DNA from: Ceratobasidium sp. AG-K | Taxonomy: Eukaryota; Basidiomycota; Agaricomycetes; Cantharellales; Ceratobasidiaceae | Direction of reading: 5' to 3' | NCBI GenBank assembly: GCA_037039685.1 | Contig: JAWNGF010000001.1 | Span: forward strand, 1,240,001-1,304,000 | DNA: 64,000 bases | Shown here: positions 35,776-44,661 of the stretch, one piece after another | How positions within the stretch are numbered: the first letter of the stretch is position 1 | Layout: every line of letters begins with the position of its first letter | Notes under the pieces: generated by a model | What the model saw: the letters and a program-made list of their open reading frames with translations, nothing else | Told to the model about the DNA's origin: nothing | The model's database searches: none | Made by a program: the position numbers and the translations under genes

Positions 35776-35852
35776 TAAGAAACGAGCTAGGATTGCACGG
35801 GACGGTTCATCTCAAATATTGAATTTATTGCTTCATGGGAATATACGTCTAA

Positions 35853-37796
35853 CTAGAACCGAACCGCAGCTGACTTTTCGACACTCTCGATCGACACCTT
35901 GTGTCCCACCAGTGCTCGGATGTTCGAAATGCCATACCTGTTGATCGATGTCAACGCTGTCCATAGAACACGGATCTCAAATATACTACGTACCGAATCA
36001 TTGTAGGCCGCTCCAAACTGAGACCCCAGCCAAGTACGCGAACATCTGGAGGCAGGCCCATGGGCTCTAACATTTCGGGGCGGAACATGCCACTGTTGCC
36101 GATTTCGACCCAGCGGTTGAGGCCCTTGTGGAAAGCAAAGATTTCGAGCGACGGCTGCATTACGGTTAGTATATGCGCCAATGAGTTGGGTCCGCACTTC
36201 GTACCTCGGTGTAAGGGTTGTATGCTGGCTTGAAGCGCAGGTTATCGACGCCCATCTTTTGGAAGAAGGTTTGCATGAAGCCTAGTGCTTCGTTAGCAAA
36301 ACAGCTTAGCATTACAACGGCACTCGTGGACACACCAATCAGGTCCCCAAGCGTGATTCCTCGATCGGCAACTACCCCCTCGACTTGGTGAAACTCAGCG
36401 AGATGGGTCGCATCAACAGCCTCGTTTCGGAACACTCGATCGATACTGAACATCTTCACAGGCTTGAATCCACCCTCCCGGTCAGCCAATGCCTTGAGCA
36501 TTCGCGCACTAGTCGCGGTGGTGTGCGTACGCAGAAGCAGTCGTCGGGAGTCTGCCTCCCTCCATGGCGCCCGATATCCGATACTTCCGAAACCGCCGTA
36601 CTCGTGTGTTTTCGCAACAGTTTCGTAGTATTCTTGAGGAGGGGGATGTGATTCTGGGGGATCGGAAATATAGAATGTATCCTGCAAATCACGAGCGGGG
36701 TGTTGTTGCGGCACAAAGAGTGTGTCAAAGTTCCAGAATCCCGATTCGACAAACTGCGAAGTGGGCATCTCGGCAAAGCTATATGCCAAGGACTAGGTCA
36801 TGTATCCGCAGAGTAGATACGCGATTCCTCACTCACCCCATTTCAAAGAAGATGTTTCGGAACTCCTCACGAACTTTGAGCAACGGGTGAAGAGCACCTC
36901 CGTTGGTAGGGGTTCCTTCTGCCTCAAAATTATATTGTTTGAAGCTGGAGCTCTTCCACGCGCCACTAAGGAATATTAGTTTCGGAGGACCAGCACATAG
37001 TGAATTGTGCTTACGATTGAAGCATATCATATGTGAGATCCGTCTCGGGCTTCTCTATGGATGTACTAAAGTTGCTCCCTTTGGTTACTGTAAACCACAG
37101 GCCTTTTCTGTTCGTAACGTTTGTATCAAGCCCTTCATCAGTTGGTATCGATTACCTACCGCTGCACAACAAGTTTGCGCTTCTTGAGTTCGCTAATGGC
37201 TTTGTCTCCAGCACTCAATGTTCCGGTCGACTGAATTTCCTTGAGCTCATTCTGTGTGGTGTCTACAATGCTCGGAGCCTATCATAGATATCAATATAAC
37301 GCCACAGATCCAAACACTCTTCGCGTACCAGCTTGACAAGCCCGTCGCCCTCCTTGCCAATCCACCCACTCTTGAACGCACGCCCCTGGCCGATCTTGGC
37401 GGACTCATCCCCAACAGCCTTCTTCAGCTCAGGAATAGATAAGCCTGGCCCGGAGCCTTTGGCTGGTAGAGCAGCCCATACGCGTGCTTCATGCGAACCT
37501 AGCTCAGCAATCTGCGCACCCTCAGGAGTAAGGCCAGTGCCCATCACTTCTTGGGTTGTATAGTTGATCATCTTTACATCAGGATTAATCGAATGCTAGT
37601 CTGAGTAGCCGCGAGTTGAACGGGCGCATGCACTGACCTCTCTACTAAGCAACGAGTTGAGAGCACCCTGGATGACCATTTGTGCCTCTTGCACATCATC
37701 TTTGTGTAAAGAAGCTGGGAGTTGTACGTTACGAGTATCCTCGATTGTCCCGGCTCGGTCCAGTATGTCAATGATAAGCTGCTGGAGAGACTCCAT
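35853..37796 (-). CDS. FRS2: phenylalanyl-tRNA synthetase alpha subunit (cytosolic)
   Basis: Catalytic alpha chain of cytosolic PheRS. The start at 37796 gives [18 protein letters not shown]; an ATG six codons further up (MTRSAR) is also possible. The N-terminal winged-helix/DNA-binding-like part includes [30 protein letters not shown]. The class II catalytic core has motif 1 ([22 protein letters not shown]), then [28 protein letters not shown] and motif 2 ([31 protein letters not shown]). The [23 protein letters not shown] block and motif 3 ([16 protein letters not shown]) follow. It ends [18 protein letters not shown] with TAG at 35853. Length is close to yeast Frs2 (503 aa). The partner subunit FRS1 lies in the same window, 18.4 kb away on the same strand. 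Confidence 0.95.
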
Positions 37797-37950
37797 TCTG
37801 GCAGATCGAGTCAAGTTATCCGTGCCGGAAGCAGTTGTCGGGCTTTATCACGTGAACGCTCACCTAATGGGGCTTGAAACCGCAGACCAAGGTAATTTAC
37901 AGTACGTGCAAACACAGTGCTCACAACACCCCAGCCACTTGACCTACCCC
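37797..37950. promoter_or_regulatory. divergent spacer FRS2 / BTB-type gene
   Basis: 154 bp between the FRS2 start (minus) and the ATG of the first BTB-type paralogue (plus). It is the only room for the FRS2 promoter. Confidence 0.4.
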
Positions 37951-39063
37951 ATGTCCCACAGCAATTCCACGGTCTCAGATGACCGCACCAACCCTGACAA
38001 ACCTAAGACTTCACACATCTACAGTAATGGCAATATACAATTCGATGTAAGAGGTACGCTTTTTAGAGTTCACAAATGTAAGTACAGCTAGTTTGAGCTA
38101 CCTCATTGTATGAACCACAACACTCAGACCTTTCCGCTCATTAGCTGTGCTCACCAAGTACTCGGAAACATTCAGTGACATGTTCAACCTACCTCAGGAT
38201 TGGTCAGCAAAAGACAACCGTGATGAACCCATCTTGCTGGATGACCTCCCTGAAGCGTTCAATAACTTGATGAGTGCCGTTTACAACAGGACGTGGGTAT
38301 GCTCTCCTGCTTAGTAGTTACATGAGTTGAGATGATTTTGCACAGTGAATTCCTTTACCATGCTCCTCTGACCAATCAATTGAGAGCAATTGAACTTGCC
38401 CAGAAATATTAGATGTGCAAACTGGAAGCTAACATCCAAACCATAGTTGCATCACACCTTCCAGCTTCAGCTGAGGATGTGGTTTTCTCGCCCAACAGAT
38501 TTCAGCATTACCAGGAAGATGATGATCTAGCACGCCTTGTTTTAAGATGTGGTACCAACAAACTCCAACCCTGGGCCTTCTACTCCATGGGTGTATGGAT
38601 ACTATCTGGTATCAATATATGGGTCAAGTCCACGTACGACCCTCCACCATCATATCACACCCTGGATGGCACTTTCACATACTCTTTACTTATCCTCCAG
38701 CAACTTATCCAGAATTTACTTGACAGATGGGACAAGAAAATTGGCAAATTTTATTCTATGGGCTGCCCTCAATCAGTTGCCACCAGGCATACTCCTGCCT
38801 CATGCACTCGGTCCTCCAAGAAATTTGATCACATGTCTCCGTTATGCATTTCTCCAGAAGGCAGGCCAATGACAATTGCCAAATTGATGGGTCAAAAGAT
38901 TCAAAAGCTTACTGAAGCAATGGGAGACAAACGGGATACCAACCATGGAAGATGGTGTAACAAATGCAAGAGTTCCTTGAGAAAAATTGCAAGCAATGTT
39001 GTGCTTGACATGTACCTGGATTTGGTGGAATGTGCAAATAAAGTTGACCACTCTAGGTTGTAA
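37951..39063 (+). pseudogene. BTB/POZ-type protein, paralogue 1, broken by a nonsense codon
   Basis: First exon MSHSNSTVSDDRTNPDKP...SHIYSNGNIQFDVRGTLFRVHK, then an exon with VLTKYSETFSDMFNLPQ and DEPILLDDLPEAFNNLMSAVYN. This is the BTB core: an H-x-Y-x-x-G-N beta strand, then a helix with SE-F-x-DMF. The third exon aligns with the two paralogues at 55658 and 57466 but has TAG at 38410-38412 where both others have CAG (in KYQM). After the stop the frame stays open for 216 codons (38413-39063), with the family features LQPWAFYSMG, W-x-KKIGKFYSMGCP and HGRWCNKCKSSL. A single C-to-T change, with the rest of the frame clean, points to a recent loss or to an assembly error. Members may bind Cullin-3 or act as transcription factors; no target is known. 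Confidence 0.82.
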
Positions 39064-39249
39064 CTCTCTATGTAGAAGCGGTTGGCATTGAGCATGAGAT
39101 TGAATAATAAAAAATAATTGGGCATACACCCATGATTTGATTCAAATGGTATTATCGAGCCAGCTGTATGCTCAATAAGTTTAGTCCTAAACCCCGTGCT
39201 TCTTGGTGTTGGGCCTTTGTGGAGGTGCATCACTTAACTATCATGTGTG

Positions 39250-39254
39250 CACTC
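39250..39254. repeat. target-site duplication CACTC, left copy of element B
   Basis: CACTC directly precedes the TGTCG terminus of the left LTR. The same five bases follow the right LTR at 53695-53699. Confidence 0.9.
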
Positions 39255-39710
39255 TGTCGTAAGCTTCTTCTTAGTGGCTATGAGACAAGCCGCGATGGAG
39301 AGTGGACAGCACTAAGACCTAAGTGACCTCTTGAACTGCAACACACTTAAGTGTCTGTAGGCTCTTGAGGGTAGGGGTGGTTCAAAGTGTCACTCAAAAG
39401 GGATGTTTGACGAGACAAAACAAGCTGGGGTTACCAGGCTTGTTGGTCCTCTATATATATTCAAGAGGTGGCCAAGTCATACAGAACGCAGCCACAAGAG
39501 TCAAGCAAGTCTACCAATCAGGAGTGTCCATGTGAGTCATGCTGTATGAACAGACATGACTCATACAAAGCACAGCCGCGTTACACAATGTAACAGAAAC
39601 AACCACAAGAAGGTGGCAACACAGCAATCAGAAACAGAAACACAAAGAAGAAGAAAACACAGGTGGGCAAGACAACAGGCAAGTCCGATGGAGGGAGCTG
39701 GCTCATGACA
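39255..39710 (-). repeat. LTR of element B (3' LTR in element orientation)
   Basis: 456 bp with TG...CA ends (minus-strand reading starts TGTCATGAGC, ends GCTTACGACA). Contains a TATATATA box and is about 80-85 per cent like the LTRs of element A by eye. Next to it inside the element is the polypurine tract (TTAGGGGGGAGTAA on the minus strand, 39711-39724). Confidence 0.93.
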
Positions 39711-39752
39711 TTACTCCCCCCTAAGAGTCCATCTAGGGGACCTGGATGGGCT

Positions 39753-40517
39753 CTACTGGATCTTGCAATCCTTGCTTTTTGCAAGCAAGTGTTCTTCCAG
39801 CCCCTTGTCCTCATCAAAGGTTAAATCAATGGGATTGAACACAGTGTTACCTGGTTTGTCCAAGAACTTCTCCCACTCTTCCCACGTCTCCTCCTTTGTC
39901 CAGTCAGCCTTGGACCAGTCCAAGACCCTCTTCTGGGCAACCACAAACTCCTCATCCCATTGTTGCACGTCTGGTTCCGTCTCCTTCCATGCCGACACGT
40001 CTGCCTCCTCTCACTTCCACCAGTTTGGTGCCCATTCAAACTTCTCCTTCTGGTACCTTCCCCTCTCCATCTTCCAGTCGCTCAGATCCCTCTTGTAGTT
40101 GGCATCCCAGGCGTCGTTCCACCTAGGTCGGAGCGTTGGTTGTCTCCCATTGTATCCTGGCACCCACTCACTCAAGTATGCCCCTTCTTGTCCCCATTCA
40201 ACAACTCCGAGCATATGGGTGGAGAGGAGAACAACTTCCGAGACCTGGAACGCGGCACATCCCCAACAAACGTAGATATCCTTTCGTAGGAGCTGCATGC
40301 GTGTCGGCCATTTCTTTCCAACCCACTGGAATTCTCCCAGGTCTGAGTGCAATACATTGTCTGACGCCCTATAGTGCATTCTGCCGGAGCTTTGTTGCGC
40401 CCTTTTGAAGACATAGAGGGCGGCTCCAGCATCAAGGATCCTTGCTGTGGCAAAGGCAGGTCCTTTGAGGACACGGGTAAAGTTGTTGGCAATGGTGGAG
40501 TGGGTGACGGCAGGCAT
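39753..40517 (-). pseudogene. third reading frame of element B (ORF3), interrupted
   Basis: Counterpart of the A element frame at 48141-48905. From MPAVTHSTIANNFTRVLKGP it stays open to a TGA at 40011-40013 (after NWWK). It resumes in the same frame to the natural end at 39753. Protein similarity to A is very high through LHSDLGEFQWVGKKWPTRMQ. The pol-frame tail that overlaps it is much less alike between A and B, so this is the frame that selection kept before B decayed. Function unknown. Confidence 0.75.
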
Positions 40518-42172
40518 TGTGGGGAGCAAAAAAGATTTAGAGAGTCAAGTGCAGGGTGTAGTTTGGAGTAGTTGCAAGTTTTGCAGATATCGCTACCAGT
40601 TGCGCCCCCTCTGCCTTTTATCTTTCTTGGAACATAGTTAGATGGCGTGGGAGCTTCAGGGTGTCGGTGTAGAAGGTCCTTGATGATCTTCGAAAGGTGA
40701 CCAAAATCCTCTGCCCTTTGTTCTGTGTCTTCTTCACTTCCATAACCCTTCCATCTGACCCTGTAAAAAAGACCATCCTTTGTCTCCTTCCAATCCAAAA
40801 TCTTGTCTACTTCATACTCTTCTTCTCCTTTTTCAGTAATTATCGGCAGTGGTTGGGGTTGGTTCCGTTTGAACTCTGTGTCTTCTATGTAAGGGCTGAG
40901 CAAGTCAATGTGGAAAACAGGGTGCACCCTCATTGTTGCTGGTAGATTGAGTTCATAAGCGTGTGATCCTATCTTCCGTTTCACAACAAATGGTCCGTGC
41001 TTCTTGTTATCCAGTTTCTTTGAGGGTCTTTTTGTTTGGATGTTTCTTCCCAACAGCCATACTAGATCTCCTTCCTGGTACTTGTTTTTTGGTTCTTCCT
41101 CCAGGAGCCTTTGGTTTTCCATTGATGCAATAGCTTCGTTGTGGATGCTACGCCATTTTTCCGTAATGGTGTTTGCTTCAGGAACCATTGTTTCTTCTGA
41201 TGAGATGTTCCACAATGGTTCCCTGCCATAGACTATTGCAAAAGGGGAACTACCCATTACACGGTGCTTCTGCAGATTATAGCTGAATTCTGCAATTGGT
41301 AACAAGTCTGCCCAATCATCTTGCTGGTAGTTGACAAAGGATCGCAGCCAGCCTTCCATCCATTGGTTGATTCTTTCTGTTACTCCATCCGTCTGGGGGT
41401 GGTAGGCAGTGCTGAAACTTGGGCTAGTTCCAATTCTCTCGTAAACGGCCTTCATAAGTTTAGAATTGAAAGTAGTTCCTTGGTCTGAGATCGTGCTTTT
41501 TGGAAAGCCATGTAGTTTCCAAACATTTGTGACAAAGAGATTTGCCAGCTCGCTTGTTGTGTGAGATTCTTTGCAGGGTATGAAATGCGCCATTCTTGAG
41601 AAGCAGTCCACCACGACCATGATGCTGTCTGACCCTCTGGACCTTGGCAGCTTTACTACAAAGTCAAAAGCTATGTCTTCCCAGGGACCCTTTGGAATTT
41701 CTAAGGGCTTGATTGGTACTATTGACTTTGATCCCTTTGTTCGTTGGCAGGTTTCACAGGATTCCACGTATCTGTTTACGCTTTGCTTCATCCCTGGCCA
41801 GAAGTATCTTCTTGCTATAAGTTCCAACGTCCTGGCTTGTCCCTGATGCCCTGCAATCCTTGAGTCATGGTGTAGTTGCATGATGGACAGTCTGGCTTCC
41901 TTATCTTCTGGGACGTAAATCTTCCCTTTGTACCATATTAGTCCCTCTTTGAAGTCGTAATCCTTTGCACTATGTTGCAGGGTTCTTGGTAACATTTCCC
42001 TCGAGTCGCAGATTTCCTTGATTTTTGCCAGTCCTTCATCGGTTTCCTGTGCTTCTTTGATAGTTGCCATAATGTCTGTGTCCAACTGCCCCACAAATCC
42101 TCTGAATTTTTCAGCGGATATCATAATTTGTTCCGGTGTGGGAATATCCTTGTGGTCCAATCGTCTTGACAA
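40172..42172 (-). pseudogene. element B pol, 3' half: integrase and chromodomain
   Basis: The frame continues directly the N-terminal pol part at 49409-51231; the two halves are separated by the whole of element A. It starts LSRRLDHKDIPTPEQ at the break. It holds the integrase zinc-binding HH/CC region (HHDSRIAGHQG, CETCQRTKG), the DDE core (VVVDCFSRMAHF, SDQGTTFNSK, TERINQW) and a C-terminal chromodomain (EYEVDKILDWKETKDGLFYRVRWKGYG). No premature stop lies in this half, but substitutions such as Arg-to-Cys and Arg-to-Gln at CpG sites are seen against A. The last 150 codons overlap ORF3 and are low-complexity. Confidence 0.9.
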
Positions 42173-42173
42173 C
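42169..42173. repeat. target-site duplication ACAAC, left copy of element A
   Basis: ACAAC precedes the 5' LTR of A and is repeated at 49404-49408 after the 3' LTR. Removing A and one copy restores an uninterrupted pol frame in B. Confidence 0.93.
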
Positions 42174-42629
42174 TGTTGTGAGCTAGCTCACTCCATCGGA
42201 CTCGCCCATTGTCTCGCCCGCCTGTCTCTCTCCTTCTGTTACGTTCCCGTTTCTGTTTGCCGCGTTGCCACCTTCTTGTGGTTATTCTGTTACTTTGTGT
42301 AACGCGGCTGTGCTTTGTACAAGTCATGTCTGTTCATACAGCATGACTCACTTGGACACTCCTGACTGGTTGACTGCTGTGACTCATGTGGCTGCGCCTT
42401 GTATGACTCGGCCACTTCTCGTATATATATAGAGGACCAACAAGCCTGGTAACCCCAGCTTGTTTTGTCTCGTCAAAACATCCCCTTTGAGTGACACTTT
42501 GAACCACCCCTACCCTCAAGAGCCTACAGACGCTTAAGTGTGTTGCGGTTCAAGAGGTCTCTTAGGTCTTAGTGCCGTCCACTCTCTGTCGCGGCTTGTC
42601 TCATAGCCACCAGGAAGAAGCTTACAACA
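42174..42629 (+). repeat. 5' LTR of element A
   Basis: 456 bp, TGTTGTGAGC...GCTTACAACA. Differs from the 3' LTR at two sites seen by eye (CATCGGACTC/CATCAGACTC and CCAGGAAG/CCAAGAAG). Confidence 0.95.
42421..42468 (+). promoter_or_regulatory. LTR core promoter: TATA box and likely transcript start
   Basis: GTATATATATAG at 42421-42432. About 25 bp after its end lies AGCTTGTTTTGT (42457-42468), the 12 bases complementary to the primer site below. If transcription starts at or near 42457, as TATA spacing suggests, this is the RNA 5' end used in self-priming. Confidence 0.65.
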
Positions 42630-42631
42630 TT

Positions 42632-42643
42632 ACAAAACAAGCT
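42632..42643 (+). other. primer-binding site of self-priming (Tf1-like) type
   Basis: ACAAAACAAGCT, three bases after the 5' LTR, is the exact reverse complement of AGCTTGTTTTGT at 42457-42468 in the LTR. There is no TGG that would pair with a tRNA 3' CCA end. In Tf1 of fission yeast the mRNA 5' end folds back on the primer site in the same way. Confidence 0.65.
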
Positions 42644-42658
42644 TAACAACATATAAAT

Positions 42659-44659
42659 ATGTCTATTCAAGAAGATGGAGGATCACGCCCCTCATCTACT
42701 ATATCAACAAGAAGAGGACCCAGTCGGGCAGCAAGGCCCACAGGATCACTAAACGAACAAGATATCGCACAAATTCAAGCGGGAGGCCCTGTCCGATCAC
42801 GCTCCCAAAGCCAAACATCGATGCCAGGAGTGTTCGGCATCGCCGACATGACAACTGTACAAGAGGAAGAACCCACTATCACGACTAGGGAACCAGGAGA
42901 TCTCACAAATGACCCCACCCCAGCTGCAATTCGTATTCCAACTGGAAGTCCTGGACCATCACGTCCCTTGTGGCCACTAGGGACTAGGAGACAGTTCTTT
43001 TCTCCCCAACCTGAAGCTCACGGGGGCGTGTCACTTGTTCCCATTAGACCTCCTCCTACACCACACATTCCAAATGTCCCCACAGTTCCCCAAATAGGAG
43101 GAACCATCACTAACGCAGGACCAATCCCAGTGGCTTCCCAGCCAGTCACGCCAGCAATTCCAGCACCACCGTATGTCCCACAGGGTTACTCCGGACAATT
43201 AGCCCCGGTACAACAAAGCACCGGCGATCCAGGAAGCTCGAGTTCAAGTTCCAGCTCTAGCAACAGGACTGTAATCAGTAATCTAGATGACCTGGACGAT
43301 CTCCTAGAAGGAAGGCACAACGCCACCCTTAGGGTTATAGACGGAATGAGAGTCACTATAGATCGAAGGCTTAGCGGCTTAGAACAGGCCACACAAGTCC
43401 TAGCAAACAACCAGCAAATCTTTAACGATTCCATCAACACCCTACAAGGCACCTTGACGGACATTCTAAACTCGGCAAGAAATGGCGAACATAATTCCTT
43501 CCTAGTCGGTCAAGACGTAACCCGCCTCCGAAATGAGGTTACCAACACTCAAGGACTAGTGAACAACATACGCAAGGAACTCAACACTACCAGACAAGGG
43601 CAACTCGAATGGAACGAGGCGGTAACACAGGGACTAGAAAACTTACGACAGGAAGGAACCTCCTTCACTACCAAAATTACAGAAGTTCAGGAAACTATCA
43701 ACAACATGCGAGAAGAAATGGACGAAGCATCCCTGCACGGGGTTCCCTCCAGACGATCAAATTCTCCACCACACCCAGACGCGGAATCTACCAGGATCGA
43801 CGAATTAGAATTAAGAATCCAACGACTATCCAAGAACCCAAACATTGGTAATGGACCACGTCGTCCCAAAGTGACTCGCCCAGAAGCCTTTGACGGAAAA
43901 AAGGGAGAGGGCGCCAAAATGTTCATCACACAAATGGAAAGCTACTTCATACGTTTAGGAGATCAATACACTTCCAATGAAGAAAGAATCCGCGAAGCTC
44001 TAGCAAACTTCAAATCTGAGAACAAGGCCGCCACTCACTGGGCACAAGTACTCTTACGATCGCTTAACCAAGGAGAAAACAACCAAAATCTCACCTCGTG
44101 GGAAAGCTTCAAGGCACACTTCATGGAACAATTCAGCGACCCTAACAAGAAGGCCAAAGCCGAATCGGACATTCGTAAATGCAAACAGAACAACTTGGTA
44201 GCAAACTATGCTTTGGAATTCCGATACCTTTTGGTAGACGTAAACTGGGGACAGGAAGCTCTGATCAACCAGTTTAAGGAAGGATTGAAATCCGAAGTCA
44301 AAACTGAACTAGCTTGTTTCAAACTTACCCTGATCAATGAAGATGGGACAGAACGAGAACTTTCCCTTGACCGGTGGATCTCAATCGCAATCTCTATTGA
44401 CCAGAAATTGCAACAAATCAAGGTCTCCACAGGAAAGAAGGCAGCTCAACCAACCGCTAGCGGACAATCCTCTACAAAGCAGCTACCCGACGAAGTATAC
44501 AAAGCAAGGATAGCAAGCAACCGCTGCTTGAAGTGCGGACAGGAAGGACACCGATCATTCAAATGCCCGTCCAAGGAATGGATAACGACGGAACCCAGCG
44601 TTAAAGGAAGGGAGGCAACAATTATGGAAGACTTGGGAAAAGAAGGGGTCTCCCTCTAA
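42659..44659 (+). CDS. element A Gag, 666 aa
   Basis: Capsid/nucleocapsid precursor. The start MSIQEDGGSRPSSTIS lies 30 bp after the LTR. The first 200 residues are Pro/Ser/Thr-rich and disordered. About residues 215-370 form a long helical/coiled-coil region (LDDLLEGRHNATLRVID..., INNMREEMDE). A retrotransposon-gag capsid domain lies at about residues 400-560 (RPEAFDGKKGEGAKMFITQM, SWESFKAHFMEQFSDP). Near the C-terminus (about 622-635) is one CCHC zinc knuckle, CLKCGQEGHRSFKC. It ends LGKEGVSL then TAA. The pol frame overlaps its end in the -1 frame, see the slippery site at 44635. Confidence 0.95.
   Translation: MSIQEDGGSRPSSTISTRRGPSRAARPTGSLNEQDIAQIQAGGPVRSRSQSQTSMPGVFGIADMTTVQEEEPTITTREPGDLTNDPTPAAIRIPTGSPGPSRPLWPLGTRRQFFSPQPEAHGGVSLVPIRPPPTPHIPNVPTVPQIGGTITNAGPIPVASQPVTPAIPAPPYVPQGYSGQLAPVQQSTGDPGSSSSSSSSSNRTVISNLDDLDDLLEGRHNATLRVIDGMRVTIDRRLSGLEQATQVLANNQQIFNDSINTLQGTLTDILNSARNGEHNSFLVGQDVTRLRNEVTNTQGLVNNIRKELNTTRQGQLEWNEAVTQGLENLRQEGTSFTTKITEVQETINNMREEMDEASLHGVPSRRSNSPPHPDAESTRIDELELRIQRLSKNPNIGNGPRRPKVTRPEAFDGKKGEGAKMFITQMESYFIRLGDQYTSNEERIREALANFKSENKAATHWAQVLLRSLNQGENNQNLTSWESFKAHFMEQFSDPNKKAKAESDIRKCKQNNLVANYALEFRYLLVDVNWGQEALINQFKEGLKSEVKTELACFKLTLINEDGTERELSLDRWISIAISIDQKLQQIKVSTGKKAAQPTASGQSSTKQLPDEVYKARIASNRCLKCGQEGHRSFKCPSKEWITTEPSVKGREATIMEDLGKEGVSL
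44635..44641 (+). promoter_or_regulatory. candidate -1 ribosomal frameshift site GGGAAAA
   Basis: The heptamer G-GGA-AAA is in the phase needed for an X-XXY-YYZ slip from the gag frame, 15 nt before the gag stop. A -1 slip leads through an open stretch (RRGLPLTVCGET) into pol without a stop. The same GGGAAAA in the same context is present in element B (about 51255, minus). A downstream pseudoknot was not worked out. Confidence 0.55.
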
Positions 44660-44661
44660 CT

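Noticed and set aside
42334..42519. 61-codon frame present identically at 49108-49293
   Set aside because: Both copies lie inside the LTRs of element A on its antisense strand; the identity comes from the repeat, not from coding.
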